A stretch of 39,417 nt of DNA, from positions 1 through 39,417 of the forward strand of contig CAYZHK010000004.1 of the NCBI GenBank assembly GCA_964477685.1, in the 5' to 3' direction. The notes below the pieces were generated by a model that saw only the letters and a list, made by a program, of their open reading frames with translations, did not search any database and was not told where the DNA came from. Every line of letters begins with the position of its first letter. The stretch's first letter is position 1. The position numbers and the translations under genes were made by a program. This DNA is from JACTUC01 sp964477685 (lineage in GTDB: Archaea > Thermoproteota > Methanomethylicia > Methanomethylicales > Methanomethylicaceae). Shown here piece by piece: positions 25,114 through 33,792 of this stretch.

Positions 25114-25870
25114 TCCTCTTCACAACCTCGCATATGCCACCCAGCGAGTCCATTATAAAGTCGACCTCTGCCCTCCCCTCCAGGTCTTTTCCCGGAGGGG
25201 CATCAGAGCGCCTGACCAGAATGCCAAGGTCCGCCTCGCCCATGGCAACGAGGTCATTGAGGTCATTCCCAACCATGATCACCGAGCCATAGTAGCTCTT
25301 GAGCCTCACGACGAGCTCCCTCTTGTCCCCCGGATCGGCATCGTATAGGACAAAGTCCTCGGGGATGCCGAGTGAGCGGGCACAGCGAATGCTGAAGTCC
25401 CTGCAGTTACCCGTTGCCAGAAAGACATCATCTCCCCCAGCTCTTAGGGCAGTGACCGCCTCCAGGACATCCCCATAGATTTCTCCCCCGAGGGCCACCG
25501 CATGGGTAACCCTCTGTTCTGGGTCCACAAGGAGGCCGGCGCAGACGCCCAGTCCCCTGCCGCAGTCCTCCACTACTCTGCCAACAGCCTTGTTGAGGGA
25601 CTCGATAACACCCGGTTGATCCAACAGTTTTTTGGATATATTTCCTCTCCATCCCTTTGGGGAGCAACTGACCTTGAGGCTCACCCGGCGCAGGTTGCCC
25701 TTCAGAATGTTCCCGATGCTGCCCCTCACATTGACCAGGGTTTCGCCGCTCTCGGCAGCGAACCTAAGGGTGCTGTCGCACAGGGCGCATGAACCATTGC
25801 TGACATTGCAGAGGATCCTGTGGGCCCTGATGATCGTCCCGGATTTGTCTAGGATAACCGCGATCCTCAC
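25049..25870 (-). CDS. Soluble P-type-ATPase-like HAD phosphatase
   Basis: The 273-residue protein has HAD motif I as LDKSGT (Asp8), like the DKTGT of P-type ATPases rather than the usual DxD. Thr153 in LATGN is motif II, Lys183 in GDKREL motif III, and MVGNDLNDLVAMG (Asp203, Asp206) motif IV. No membrane helices are present, so it is a free phosphatase-type domain. Four extra cysteines (21, 28, 31, 69) cluster in the cap region. Similar soluble proteins occur in methanogens, substrate unknown. It follows the DUF2098 gene by 12 bases and overlaps the DUF483 gene tail to tail. Confidence 0.8.
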   Translation of the reverse strand: MRIAVILDKSGTIIRAHRILCNVSNGSCALCDSTLRFAAESGETLVNVRGSIGNILKGNLRRVSLKVSCSPKGWRGNISKKLLDQPGVIESLNKAVGRVVEDCGRGLGVCAGLLVDPEQRVTHAVALGGEIYGDVLEAVTALRAGGDDVFLATGNCRDFSIRCARSLGIPEDFVLYDADPGDKRELVVRLKSYYGSVIMVGNDLNDLVAMGEADLGILVRRSDAPPGKDLEGRAEVDFIMDSLGGICEVVKRIKAPLSRSTGPDTRDACGEGL

Positions 25871-25882
25871 TTTGGCTTTCCC

Positions 25883-26158
25883 CTAGCCTGCGCCGCCGAC
25901 GCTGGCACTGCTGTCGAGGGTGCCCTCGTCCTTCATGTCCCGGAGACTTTCCTCCACCTGTTTCCCCCCTTTCCCTCTGGAAGGCTTCTTCGCCTTTGCC
26001 TTCGGGATCTCGGCAACGGCCTCAAGGGTATTCAGCTCATAGAGGAGACCGGTCGAGTCCAGCTCTACCCAGGTCTTGCCGCTCAGCTCCACTATCTTGA
26101 CGATCTTCCCGGTGGTCCCGGTCCTGGAGTATACTGCTGTGTCCCCCTCCGCCAGCAT
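25883..26158 (-). CDS. DUF2098-like small protein
   Basis: The 91-residue protein has an SH3/KOW-like N-terminal half (GDTAVYSRTGTTGKIVKIVE, then TWVELDSTGLLYELNTLE) and a lysine-rich, probably disordered C-terminal third. This matches my memory of DUF2098, found mostly in methanogens, function unknown. It is divergent from the marker-2 gene, with AT-rich promoter sequence between them, and probably forms a two-gene unit with the phosphatase. Confidence 0.7.
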   Translation of the reverse strand: MLAEGDTAVYSRTGTTGKIVKIVELSGKTWVELDSTGLLYELNTLEAVAEIPKAKAKKPSRGKGGKQVEESLRDMKDEGTLDSSASVGGAG

Positions 26159-26171
26159 GACTTGAGCCCCT

Positions 26172-26190
26172 CAATAAAAGTTTATAATCT
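26172..26190. promoter_or_regulatory. Shared promoter region of DUF2098 and marker-2 genes
   Basis: CAATAAAAGTTTATAATCT sits in the 70-base gap and contains TATA-like elements on both strands, about 15-30 bases from one start and 40-55 from the other. Confidence 0.45.
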
Positions 26191-26228
26191 TCTATTCGCC
26201 CTCTCATATATCACTTTGAGGGTTTGCC

Positions 26229-27167
26229 TTGGAGAGGCTCTCGGGGATTTTGAAGGCTGCAAAGAAATACAAGGGCTTCACCAGGAAGGCCAACATAGGC
26301 GAGATTGTCGAAACCATGGGTGGCTGTGACCTCGATGACGCAGGGATCTTGAAACTGGGAGGCAGTTACATCGTCGTCTCCACCGATGGCATAACCGAGG
26401 ACCTCGTGAAGTCCGATCCTTGGTTCGCAGGCTACTATTCGGTTCTGGTCAACGTCAATGACGTCGTCGTGAAGGGCGGCAGACCCGTCGGCTACGTTAA
26501 CGTCATCTCTTCAGCAAGCCGTGAGAACCGCCTCGCCATGGCAAGGGGCATCGAGGTCGGCCTCACCAAATTCAATCTCATTCTCCTCAAGGGTCACACC
26601 CACCCCGACTCCAGCTCAGAGTCCGTGACCTCAGCCGTGATCGGCGAGGCCAAGCGGGTGGTTAGGGCCACCACAGCCCACGACGGCGACCTGCTTGCGG
26701 TGGCGATAGACCTTGCGGGATCCTTCGGCGTCAAGGGCTGGGTCAAGTGCTTTGACAGTACTCTGAAGAAGACAAAAGATGACATCAGCCGCATGATCAA
26801 TGCCATCATAAGCGTCATCGAGGCAGGCGGTGTGACGGCATCCCGGGACATCAGCGCGCCCGGCACCCTCGGCACCCTCGCCATGCTCTGCGAGGCCAGC
26901 GGCGTGGGTGCTGACATTGACTTGGATCTGATACCTCGCCCCAAGGAATCGCCACTCGACGAGTGGCTGATAACCTATCCTGCCATGGGTTACCTTTTCG
27001 GCGTCAAGTCAGTGACGGCTCTGGCTCCACTGCAAAGGGAAGACTTTACCGTCCAAATTGTGGGTAAGTTCACTTCTGAAAAGAAGATTGTAGCAAGGCT
27101 CGGAGGAGAGTCGGAAATCTTCCTTGACATGTCCAAGGAATCAATCTTCGGCCTGCGGCGACCTTGA
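26229..27167 (+). CDS. Methanogenesis marker protein 2 (AIR synthase-related)
   Basis: The 312-residue protein has the PurM/AIR-synthase fold: an N-terminal GDD-like region (ETMGGCDLDDAGILKLGG), VNVNDVVVKGGRPVGYVNVI, GHTHPDSSSESVTSAVIG and a C-terminal domain with GADIDLDLIPRP. This is methanogenesis marker 2, strongly linked to MCR-containing archaea but without an established reaction. The fold suggests an ATP-dependent step. The start is TTG at 26229. An in-frame stop at 26217 rules out anything further upstream, and GAGGG precedes it. It ends 4 bases before the convergent atwA stop. Confidence 0.88.
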   Translation: MERLSGILKAAKKYKGFTRKANIGEIVETMGGCDLDDAGILKLGGSYIVVSTDGITEDLVKSDPWFAGYYSVLVNVNDVVVKGGRPVGYVNVISSASRENRLAMARGIEVGLTKFNLILLKGHTHPDSSSESVTSAVIGEAKRVVRATTAHDGDLLAVAIDLAGSFGVKGWVKCFDSTLKKTKDDISRMINAIISVIEAGGVTASRDISAPGTLGTLAMLCEASGVGADIDLDLIPRPKESPLDEWLITYPAMGYLFGVKSVTALAPLQREDFTVQIVGKFTSEKKIVARLGGESEIFLDMSKESIFGLRRP

Positions 27168-27171
27168 CAGC

Positions 27172-28773
27172 CTATTGGGCCATCTCCTTCTTCTCCTCCT
27201 CGGAGAAGGCCCTGAGGACTTCACTGGGGTTGCCCTTGGAGATGACCCTGCCGTCTCTCATCAGTATCACCTCCTCACAGGTGCTCAACACGAAGTCGAG
27301 GTCATGGGATATTATGACGAATGTCTGCCCAAGGTCGTTCCTGGCATTCTTGATGGACCTTGCCACGTCTGCCTTGGTTATGGGGTCCATGGTCCCAGAG
27401 GGCTCATCGAGTATAATCAGGTGCGGCTCCCTTATCAGGACCTGCGCCAGGGCAGCACGGTGCCGCTCCCCCTCGCTCAGCTCCTCGGGGTAGCTCTTCA
27501 GGATCTTGTCGATGGCCCCCTCCTCGAAACCTGTGGCCGAGAGTACTATCTCGGCCTTGAACCGCGCAAACTCGTCGGGGAGGTTGAGCCCTATCGCATC
27601 CGTCAGGTTCTCGATTATTGTGTAGTGGGGGTAGAGCGAATACTCCTGGTGCAGCAGACCAATGAAGGGCGTCGCCCTGCCCCTGCCCATGATGCCTGGC
27701 TCCAGCATATTGACCCAGTCATCGCCAATCTTGAGCTGGACCTCGCCGGAGGTGGCCGAGCTGATACCGCTGATTATCCTCGAGAGAGTTGTCTTACCTG
27801 CCCCGCTGAGCCCTATTATGCCGAATATCTCCCTCTCCTTCACCTCAAAGGAGACGCCGTCAAGTGCCTTGACAACCCCCTTGTCTATGGAGAAGAAGTA
27901 TTTCTTAAGGTCCTTCACATTGAGAACCACTTCCCCCACTGGCTCCTGCTTGGTGGCCTCCTCCACCTTCACCTTTGAGAGAAACCGGTCCACAATTTCC
28001 TTCGAAGGGCCTATCGCCTCAATCGTTCCCTCCTCCAGCAGAATAGTCCTGTCGGTCAGCTCCGTTATCGCCTCAGGCCTGTGGGAAGTGACCATCATTG
28101 TTGTCCCCTCCGCCTTGACCTCTTTGTTAATGATTTTGTAGATTGCGTTGGCGCTTATCCTGTCCAGTGTGCCTGTGGGCTCGTCTGCCAGCAGCACCAA
28201 CGGTCTCAGGGCCAGTTGCCTTCCGAGAACAACACGTTGCTTCTCACCGCCGCTGAGGTCCTTTGCCGTGTGGAGGAGCCTGTGGGATAGCTCCATCTCC
28301 TTCGCAATCTCCAGGGCCCTCTTCCCAATATCGTCCTCGTAGGTCTGGGACTTGCTCAGGGCCTCGATTATGTTCTCGTAGACTGTGAGGCTGCCGTAGA
28401 GCGCAAAGGTCCGCTGAAACATCATTGCGATCCTAGATTTCAGCTTCTTGACCATGCCGTTGGTATTCCAGAAGTCTACTTCCAACAGCTCGAGCTTGGC
28501 CGAGCAGTAGGGGCACTTCTCGCCTACCCTGCTGGGCCCGCCTATGTAGTTGCACCCCTTACACCTTGATATCCTGTAAACTATTTTACCGGCTGTGGGA
28601 GCATAGTCCGACATGCCCCTCAGCATCGACATGAGCACTGTCTTCCCGGAACCGCTTCTCCCCAGAACGCCAACCCTTTCCCCCTCGTCAATGACAAAAG
28701 AAATGTCCTTTAGGACCGTCTTCTCTCCAAAGGTTTTTGAGACCTTATCAACCACTATAGTGGGTAAACCCAT
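27172..28773 (-). CDS. atwA: Methyl-coenzyme M reductase activation component A2 (double ABC ATPase)
   Basis: The 533-residue protein fuses two ABC ATPase domains with no membrane part. Domain 1 has Walker A GRSGSGKT at 38-45 and an inserted zinc-type motif with Cys71, Cys74, Cys87 and Cys90. Its signature is DLSGGEKQRVVLGRQLA, followed by LLADEPTGTLD. Domain 2 has GLSGAGKTTLS, ELSEGERHRAALAQVL and LDEPSGTMDP. This is component A2, which supports ATP-dependent reductive activation of MCR nickel to Ni(I). ATG at 28773 follows GGTGA. An upstream GTG at 28782 is less likely. Confidence 0.93.
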   Translation of the reverse strand: MGLPTIVVDKVSKTFGEKTVLKDISFVIDEGERVGVLGRSGSGKTVLMSMLRGMSDYAPTAGKIVYRISRCKGCNYIGGPSRVGEKCPYCSAKLELLEVDFWNTNGMVKKLKSRIAMMFQRTFALYGSLTVYENIIEALSKSQTYEDDIGKRALEIAKEMELSHRLLHTAKDLSGGEKQRVVLGRQLALRPLVLLADEPTGTLDRISANAIYKIINKEVKAEGTTMMVTSHRPEAITELTDRTILLEEGTIEAIGPSKEIVDRFLSKVKVEEATKQEPVGEVVLNVKDLKKYFFSIDKGVVKALDGVSFEVKEREIFGIIGLSGAGKTTLSRIISGISSATSGEVQLKIGDDWVNMLEPGIMGRGRATPFIGLLHQEYSLYPHYTIIENLTDAIGLNLPDEFARFKAEIVLSATGFEEGAIDKILKSYPEELSEGERHRAALAQVLIREPHLIILDEPSGTMDPITKADVARSIKNARNDLGQTFVIISHDLDFVLSTCEEVILMRDGRVISKGNPSEVLRAFSEEEKKEMAQ

Positions 28774-28810
28774 CTGACTCACCGGAAAGATAGATTATTG
28801 TTTATCCGGC

Positions 28811-28820
28811 TGTATATAAA
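28811..28820 (-). promoter_or_regulatory. TATA box of atwA
   Basis: TTTATATACA read leftward lies about 38-47 bases before the atwA ATG. A CCGGA / TCCGG inverted repeat (28782-28786 and 28805-28809) covers the likely transcription start and could be an operator. Confidence 0.5.
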
Positions 28821-28952
28821 CAAATTGAAATAACAACGTTAAATCATTTTTCTGCTGGAAGTGGCAGCTATAGAGGGTATTATAGGACATTTGGATGCCA
28901 ATGGGGCAGATAATAACAAAGCTTTATCTCTCACATTCCCAATGAAACTATT

Positions 28953-29321
28953 GTGGCGCACTATAAACCGCCTTGCGAAGTAGTGGCCAAATATATAATG
29001 CCCATCTTCCGTGCCCTGGTGGCAAAGGAACTTAGGGAAAAGTATGGCTTCTCCCAGAACGAAATAGCTGCCAAGCTAGGAATAACCCAGGCTGCCGTGA
29101 GCCACTACATCAATTCCAAGCGCGGAAACCGCATGCTAGCCGAGATACAGCAGATAAAGGGCGTAGGCCAAGCCGTCGACGAGGTCTCCGCCTCCATAGC
29201 AAAGGAAAATGACTACGACTCCATGCTGCTGGCGTTCTGCAAGCTCTGCAGGATCGTTAAGGACTCGAAGAGCTTCTGGGAGAGTTTCGAGGCTACTCGG
29301 AAAGGGGCATCATCCAAATAA
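28953..29321 (+). CDS. Stand-alone XRE-type HTH regulator, related to the ThiR N-terminus
   Basis: The 122-residue protein has an HTH at about 20-55 (YGFSQNEIAAKLGITQAAVS) and a C-terminal helix bundle with a Cys96-x-x-Cys99 pair. It resembles the first 110 residues of the ThiR-like protein at 33793-34752, including the N-terminal PPCE, but has no ThiN ligand domain. The start is a GTG, with a TATA-like GCTTTATCT about 25-30 bases upstream and no ribosome site, so the mRNA is probably leaderless. It lies between atwA and tfuA-ycaO, so it may regulate MCR maturation genes. That is inference. Confidence 0.75.
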   Translation: MAHYKPPCEVVAKYIMPIFRALVAKELREKYGFSQNEIAAKLGITQAAVSHYINSKRGNRMLAEIQQIKGVGQAVDEVSASIAKENDYDSMLLAFCKLCRIVKDSKSFWESFEATRKGASSK

Positions 29322-29323
29322 GT

Positions 29324-29971
29324 TCAACGGAGCACATCTCTTAGCTTCATTAGGACCTCTCTGGCATCCTCCTCCTTCTGGTCGACCCTATTGTCCTCCA
29401 TCAGTTGGAGGAGTCCAGCTCCGCGTGCCTTCTCCAAGCCAAGATTGAGAGCAACCTGAACAATCCGGATATAGTTCCTCAGCTGGAAGGGCGTTTGCTG
29501 GGCGGCCTGGATCAGCACTTCCTTCTCATCCGTGGTCACCAATCCCTTCGAGCAGAGGCGCCCAAGGGTCGCTCTGATGTTGACGAGCGGCTCAGAGAGC
29601 GCCTTGAATGTTGAGGGGTGGAAGACCAGGGCGACCTCGTCGTCGGAGTTGATCGTCCCGTCTTTATACCAGCGATATATCCTACCGACTCCAACCATCC
29701 CATAGATGTCGAGCTCGGATGCCCTCAAAGCCCCCATGCTCGATCCGCCCACCACCACTATGCCCCCCTCCAGGGCGTTGAGTATCTCCCTCGGGGCCAC
29801 AGCCGCCCGCTGGTAGAATACGCCGTCCACAAGCCCTATGGCGCCATAGCCCTTTTTAGCGGCAGAAGACACATCCCCCCTCGCCGCCGGCGGGAAGTAG
29901 TCCGCGTTGGGCAGGATGGACCGCGCTTCATCGACCCTCATGCTGGGGCCCAGGAACACCGCCCCCTTCAC
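29324..29971 (-). CDS. tfuA: TfuA-like protein, partner of YcaO in McrA thioamidation
   Basis: The 215-residue protein shows the TfuA core: VFLGPSMRVDEARSILPNAD, FPPAARGDVSSAAKKGYGAI, IGLVDGVFYQRAAVAPREIL and VVGGSSMGALRASELDIYGM. In Methanosarcina acetivorans, YcaO and TfuA are needed to convert the McrA glycine to thioglycine. TfuA probably supplies or channels sulfide. The GTG start overlaps the ycaO stop by four bases (GTGA), giving tight translational coupling. Confidence 0.92.
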   Translation of the reverse strand: MKGAVFLGPSMRVDEARSILPNADYFPPAARGDVSSAAKKGYGAIGLVDGVFYQRAAVAPREILNALEGGIVVVGGSSMGALRASELDIYGMVGVGRIYRWYKDGTINSDDEVALVFHPSTFKALSEPLVNIRATLGRLCSKGLVTTDEKEVLIQAAQQTPFQLRNYIRIVQVALNLGLEKARGAGLLQLMEDNRVDQKEEDAREVLMKLRDVLR

Positions 29972-31200
29972 GGGCGGCTTCCCCCAGATGCCTTCGCAAT
30001 GGCTGCCCTCAGTCTCCTCCCTCCCCTCTCCTTGTCCAGTGCATAGACCTCAAGTCCAGGCACGATAACGCGGACGGCCGGTATGCCTGTCCCTCCCCTG
30101 GTCAGGTCGACAGCCAAAGCTTCGTCCAGGCCTGCCTTCTTCAATCGGGAGAGGGTGAAACCTATATCGTCTAGGAAGTCGTCACTCCTGTGCTCCGGCA
30201 GGTCGGCAAATCTCACCGACTTGGGTGATGGAGAGAACCATTTCCGATTGATCCGCTTCATCCGGTCGTAGCCCACCCTCCTGGCATACTCTGCCTTGAA
30301 GGTGTCCTCCCTGGTGCCGTGGATGGTGGTGAGCCTGCTCTGGACAGCTTCCGTCAGGGCACGCAGCACAGCTATCTCGGGAACAAGGTGTGCCCCAACC
30401 CCCAGCGAAAGGAGTGCCGGATCCTGCGAGGCTTCGTCGTCAATGGCAGCTGCTATGGTGACAACACCCACGTCCGATGTTATGTCCTTCAGGTGCGGCT
30501 CCACAGACGCTGAACGGAGCTTCCCTATCACGTCCCTCACTGGACCGTTCTGCGAAGAGCAGTCCTCAGGGTCGAGGCCCCTGGCAGCAGAGGCGTCCAC
30601 CTCGAAGAGGGACCAAGCGTCCCTCTCAACCACCTCCATAAGCCCGTGGAAAACCGCTTCCTCCAAGACATTTCCCACGGCAAGGCCGTTTGTGTTCGTC
30701 CGGAAGAGCTGGTTGTCCCTCTCATAGGGATGGAATACAGACTCTGCCGGGACCAGCATCTCGCCATGGCCGAAGAGGGAGGTTCCCAGGACCCATTCGA
30801 GCCTTTCATTGCTGCTGTATTGTCTGACGCCTGGCAAAATGACCCTGCTTGGATCGAGAACGGCACGCTCCCTTCCGAGATCTGCCAGTGACCCACAGAC
30901 GGTCGGGTAGTCCTTCTTCTCGGCCGAGAACCTCTCGACGCCTTCCATTATCGCCGATACTTCAGCCTCCTCGGCTGTGAAGCCCTTCCCATTATAGACG
31001 GTGACGCCTCCCTCGGCAGCCTTCGGCCGCATTGAAGTGAAGACTGGTATGCCAAGCCTGTCGAGGCCAGTAATGTCCGCCACCCTCGTTATCCCTGCCA
31101 TGGGCCCCGCCTTCCTTGCTATTGCCAGTGTCTCTGTGGGTGGTCGGGTTCTGTGGGTATCCAGAAGGTAACCCTTCTTCGCAGACCTGAGGACCAGCAT
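29968..31200 (-). CDS. ycaO: YcaO-domain McrA-glycine thioamidation enzyme (methanogenesis marker 1)
   Basis: The 410-residue protein is YcaO. ATP-binding residues lie in AEVSAIMEGVERFSAEK and in GNVLEEAVFHGLMEVVERDA, and the domain ends in a short GGSRP. YcaO enzymes activate a backbone amide by phosphorylation. With TfuA this one should thioamidate Gly450 of McrA. It is the second gene of a minus-strand unit, marker 15 - ycaO - tfuA, starting 24 bases after the marker-15 stop. Confidence 0.93.
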   Translation of the reverse strand: MLVLRSAKKGYLLDTHRTRPPTETLAIARKAGPMAGITRVADITGLDRLGIPVFTSMRPKAAEGGVTVYNGKGFTAEEAEVSAIMEGVERFSAEKKDYPTVCGSLADLGRERAVLDPSRVILPGVRQYSSNERLEWVLGTSLFGHGEMLVPAESVFHPYERDNQLFRTNTNGLAVGNVLEEAVFHGLMEVVERDAWSLFEVDASAARGLDPEDCSSQNGPVRDVIGKLRSASVEPHLKDITSDVGVVTIAAAIDDEASQDPALLSLGVGAHLVPEIAVLRALTEAVQSRLTTIHGTREDTFKAEYARRVGYDRMKRINRKWFSPSPKSVRFADLPEHRSDDFLDDIGFTLSRLKKAGLDEALAVDLTRGGTGIPAVRVIVPGLEVYALDKERGGRRLRAAIAKASGGSRP

Positions 31201-31224
31201 AGGCCTATTCCGCCTGGGAGTTGC

Positions 31225-32463
31225 CTACCTCATCTCTTCTAGGTCCTTCATACCAGAGACCATCACAGCTGCCCCGACGCAGCCTATCAGGTTCGGTGTG
31301 GGAGGGACTATCATCTCGACGCTCAGCACATCGGAGAGAGCCTTCACAAGTCCCTTGACAAGGGCCGTAGAACCTACCTGGATTATGGGGTAGCGGATAT
31401 CGATCTCCTGGAGCTGCTGCTCGAAAACCTGCTCTGCAACGCTGTGGCAGGCAGCTGCCGCCACGTCCTCCTTGGACCCGCCGCCAGCCAGTCCGGCAAC
31501 CAGATCCTGAAGGCCGAAGACGATGCAGTAGGCGTTCATGGCGATGGCATTGTGGTCCCCCTTGGCAGCCATTTCCCCGAACTCCTCCAGTGAAACCCCC
31601 AGCCTCTTCGCGCTTGTCTCAAGGAACCTTCCCGAGGCACCGGCGCAGACACCGCCGACCGTGAAGCTGTCCGGGATGCTGTCATAGAGTGTCACTGCCT
31701 TGTTGTCCATGCCCCCTATGTCGATCACCGTGGCGTCCCCTTTCTGCTTGCCAGACAAGAAGAGCGCCCCCTTCGAACATGTGGAGACCTCTTCCATGGC
31801 AAGCTGCGCCTTGTAGTGGTCCTTGAGGATCATCCTGCCGTAGCCCGTTACCCCGATGGCCTCCACTGCACTCTCAGGCACACCCGCCTCCTTGAGGGCC
31901 CTGTTGTAGGCTTCGACTCCCGACTCGAGGACTCCAGAGCTTGGCAGCCATCCCGTCCCGATTATTTCGTTGTCTCTCATGATGATTGCCTTGGTTGTTG
32001 TTGAGCCTGAATCGATACCGGCGGTTATCCCCTCCTGCTTTGTCCTTGCAAAGAGGGGCTTCTTGGAGATGATGTCCACGAGGGCCTCCATCCTGAGCAG
32101 AAGCGCCCCAGCCTTTGTCCTTTCCGTGAAGGAGTATGTGACTACCGGGATCTTCGTCTTGCTTTGGATGTATCGCCTGACGACGCTCCTGACCAGGGCT
32201 CCCTCGGCGCACCTGAAGCAGGAGGCGATAAAGACTCCGTCCGTGTCCACCCTGCCCTCAGCTATCGCCTTCGCCCTCGCCATCATAACCCGCAACCCCG
32301 GGCTTGCCACATGGAAACCTATCTCATCCTCCACAGCCCTTATGTCCGCGGCGTCGATCTCGGGAACGAAGATCTTGCCGCCGACTATCTGACCAGCCTT
32401 CTCAATCTCAGACTGGATGCCACTGTACTCCGGGCCACAGGCAATTTCAGCAATCTTGACCAA
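31225..32463 (-). CDS. Methanogenesis marker protein 15 (BadF/HgdC-like ATPase)
   Basis: The 412-residue protein has an N-terminal domain (1-145) with a CFRC pair (Cys82, Cys85). It then has an ASKHA ATPase domain of the 2-hydroxyglutaryl-CoA dehydratase-activator type: AGIDSGSTTTKAIIM, VIDIGGMDNKAV, GVCAGASGRFLE (Cys273) and AYCIVF (Cys313). In activators these two cysteines from each monomer hold a 4Fe-4S cluster at the dimer interface and drive ATP-powered low-potential electron transfer. That chemistry would fit MCR activation, but this is unproven. The start is TTG, seven bases after GGAGG. Confidence 0.88.
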   Translation of the reverse strand: MVKIAEIACGPEYSGIQSEIEKAGQIVGGKIFVPEIDAADIRAVEDEIGFHVASPGLRVMMARAKAIAEGRVDTDGVFIASCFRCAEGALVRSVVRRYIQSKTKIPVVTYSFTERTKAGALLLRMEALVDIISKKPLFARTKQEGITAGIDSGSTTTKAIIMRDNEIIGTGWLPSSGVLESGVEAYNRALKEAGVPESAVEAIGVTGYGRMILKDHYKAQLAMEEVSTCSKGALFLSGKQKGDATVIDIGGMDNKAVTLYDSIPDSFTVGGVCAGASGRFLETSAKRLGVSLEEFGEMAAKGDHNAIAMNAYCIVFGLQDLVAGLAGGGSKEDVAAAACHSVAEQVFEQQLQEIDIRYPIIQVGSTALVKGLVKALSDVLSVEMIVPPTPNLIGCVGAAVMVSGMKDLEEMR

Positions 32464-32541
32464 TGGAAATCCTCCGACCTGACGAACCCACTCCCATCAC
32501 TTACAAGAGCCAATTAAATAACTCTATCTTACCTTCAGCTC

Positions 32542-33711
32542 CTACTTTATCCTTATCTCGACAATGTCGCCGTCGGCCAGCTCATGCTCTGCCCCCACCC
32601 TCTCTCCATTAAACTTGACCGACTTGCCAAAGACCCTTGCATGCTTGAAATTGTGGTAGAACTGTGAATGCACTATCTTTGCGATGTCAAGCACCTTCGC
32701 CCCTTCTCTCACTATAATTGGCTTCTTCGCAACATCCCCGCCCAGCACTCTGGTGTATACCCTGATTATCCCCAGCGTCCTGAACAGCTCTCCCCCAACC
32801 ACCTGAAGCCTGCCCCGCTTCTTCAGCGAGATGGCCAGTGCTGGTCTCCCGGTTGCCTCCCCGAAGGCTGGAGCGGCGCCGGGGGCCAGGTCTACCTTGT
32901 TTACAATTATGAGGCAGGGCTTGAAGAGCTTGGTCTGTTCGAGGGACTCCACAACGTCTTCCATGGTTATGTCTCCCCAGATCCTCACAAGGGCGTTCCT
33001 CACCCCGCTCCCCTTGAGCGCCTTCTCCATCTCCTCCACTCTGCAGGACGGCCTCCCCGTGCAGGCGATCTGTATCCCTCCCCCAGTGGTTCTTTCTATC
33101 TCTATCTTCCTGATTCTCCTGTCTGTGGTTATGCCTGCCTTGGAGAGTTCGCCAATGATGGTGGCATACTGCTCCTGGGCATGGGGGGCCTCCAGCACTA
33201 TTATCATCCCATCCGCGTTTCTGACGAGGCTCATGAGCTGTGGGCCCCATGCTCCGTTGCCAACGCCTTCATAGATCGCTGGGGTATCCAGAAGCTGGAA
33301 CTGGATATCCTCATACTGCATCATCCCGGGGACCGGCTCGGTTGTTGTGAATCTGTGCTCACCGACCTCGGTCTTAGCGTTGGTGAGTCCCATGAGGAGT
33401 GAGCTCTTCCCTGCGCCGGTCATTCCTAAGATGACCACCTGGGCCGCCCCTTCCTTCCTTATGGAGAAGCCGCCACCGCCTCCTCCGATCTTCCGCTTCC
33501 TCAGCTCCTCCTGCTCTTCCTTCAGCTGGGCAAGCCTCCTCCGCAGGTAGCCCCTCATCTTCTCGTTGCCCTTGTGCTCAGGGATCTGGGAGATGAACTC
33601 CTGCAGGTACCTTATCTTTTCGGGAAGGGTCCTCGCTTGGATATACCTCTGCTCGGCAGCCGTCGCCTGGGGAGGTAGGTTTGCCGGCAATGCGAAGCAC
33701 CAAATACCCAT
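32542..33711 (-). CDS. Obg/Drg-related GTPase with C-terminal TGS domain
   Basis: The 389-residue protein has a helical N-terminus (15-75), a glycine-rich hinge KIGGGGGGF, a P-loop GMTGAGKSS at 96-103, NKVD for guanine recognition, and a C-terminal TGS domain ending HELADGDIVEIRIK. The switch motif reads DTPAIYEG instead of DxxG. Related Drg/Obg GTPases act with ribosomes or RNA. The exact role here is unknown. ATG at 33711 is chosen, with a TATA-like TTATTTATTC just upstream. The open frame continues but looks non-coding. Confidence 0.85.
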   Translation of the reverse strand: MGIWCFALPANLPPQATAAEQRYIQARTLPEKIRYLQEFISQIPEHKGNEKMRGYLRRRLAQLKEEQEELRKRKIGGGGGGFSIRKEGAAQVVILGMTGAGKSSLLMGLTNAKTEVGEHRFTTTEPVPGMMQYEDIQFQLLDTPAIYEGVGNGAWGPQLMSLVRNADGMIIVLEAPHAQEQYATIIGELSKAGITTDRRIRKIEIERTTGGGIQIACTGRPSCRVEEMEKALKGSGVRNALVRIWGDITMEDVVESLEQTKLFKPCLIIVNKVDLAPGAAPAFGEATGRPALAISLKKRGRLQVVGGELFRTLGIIRVYTRVLGGDVAKKPIIVREGAKVLDIAKIVHSQFYHNFKHARVFGKSVKFNGERVGAEHELADGDIVEIRIK

Positions 33712-33792
33712 TGATCGGCAGGAATAAATAATGTTAGGGGCGCTGGCCGTCGAATGACCGAGGCAAACCCCCTCCAACAGACTGCAGACCTG

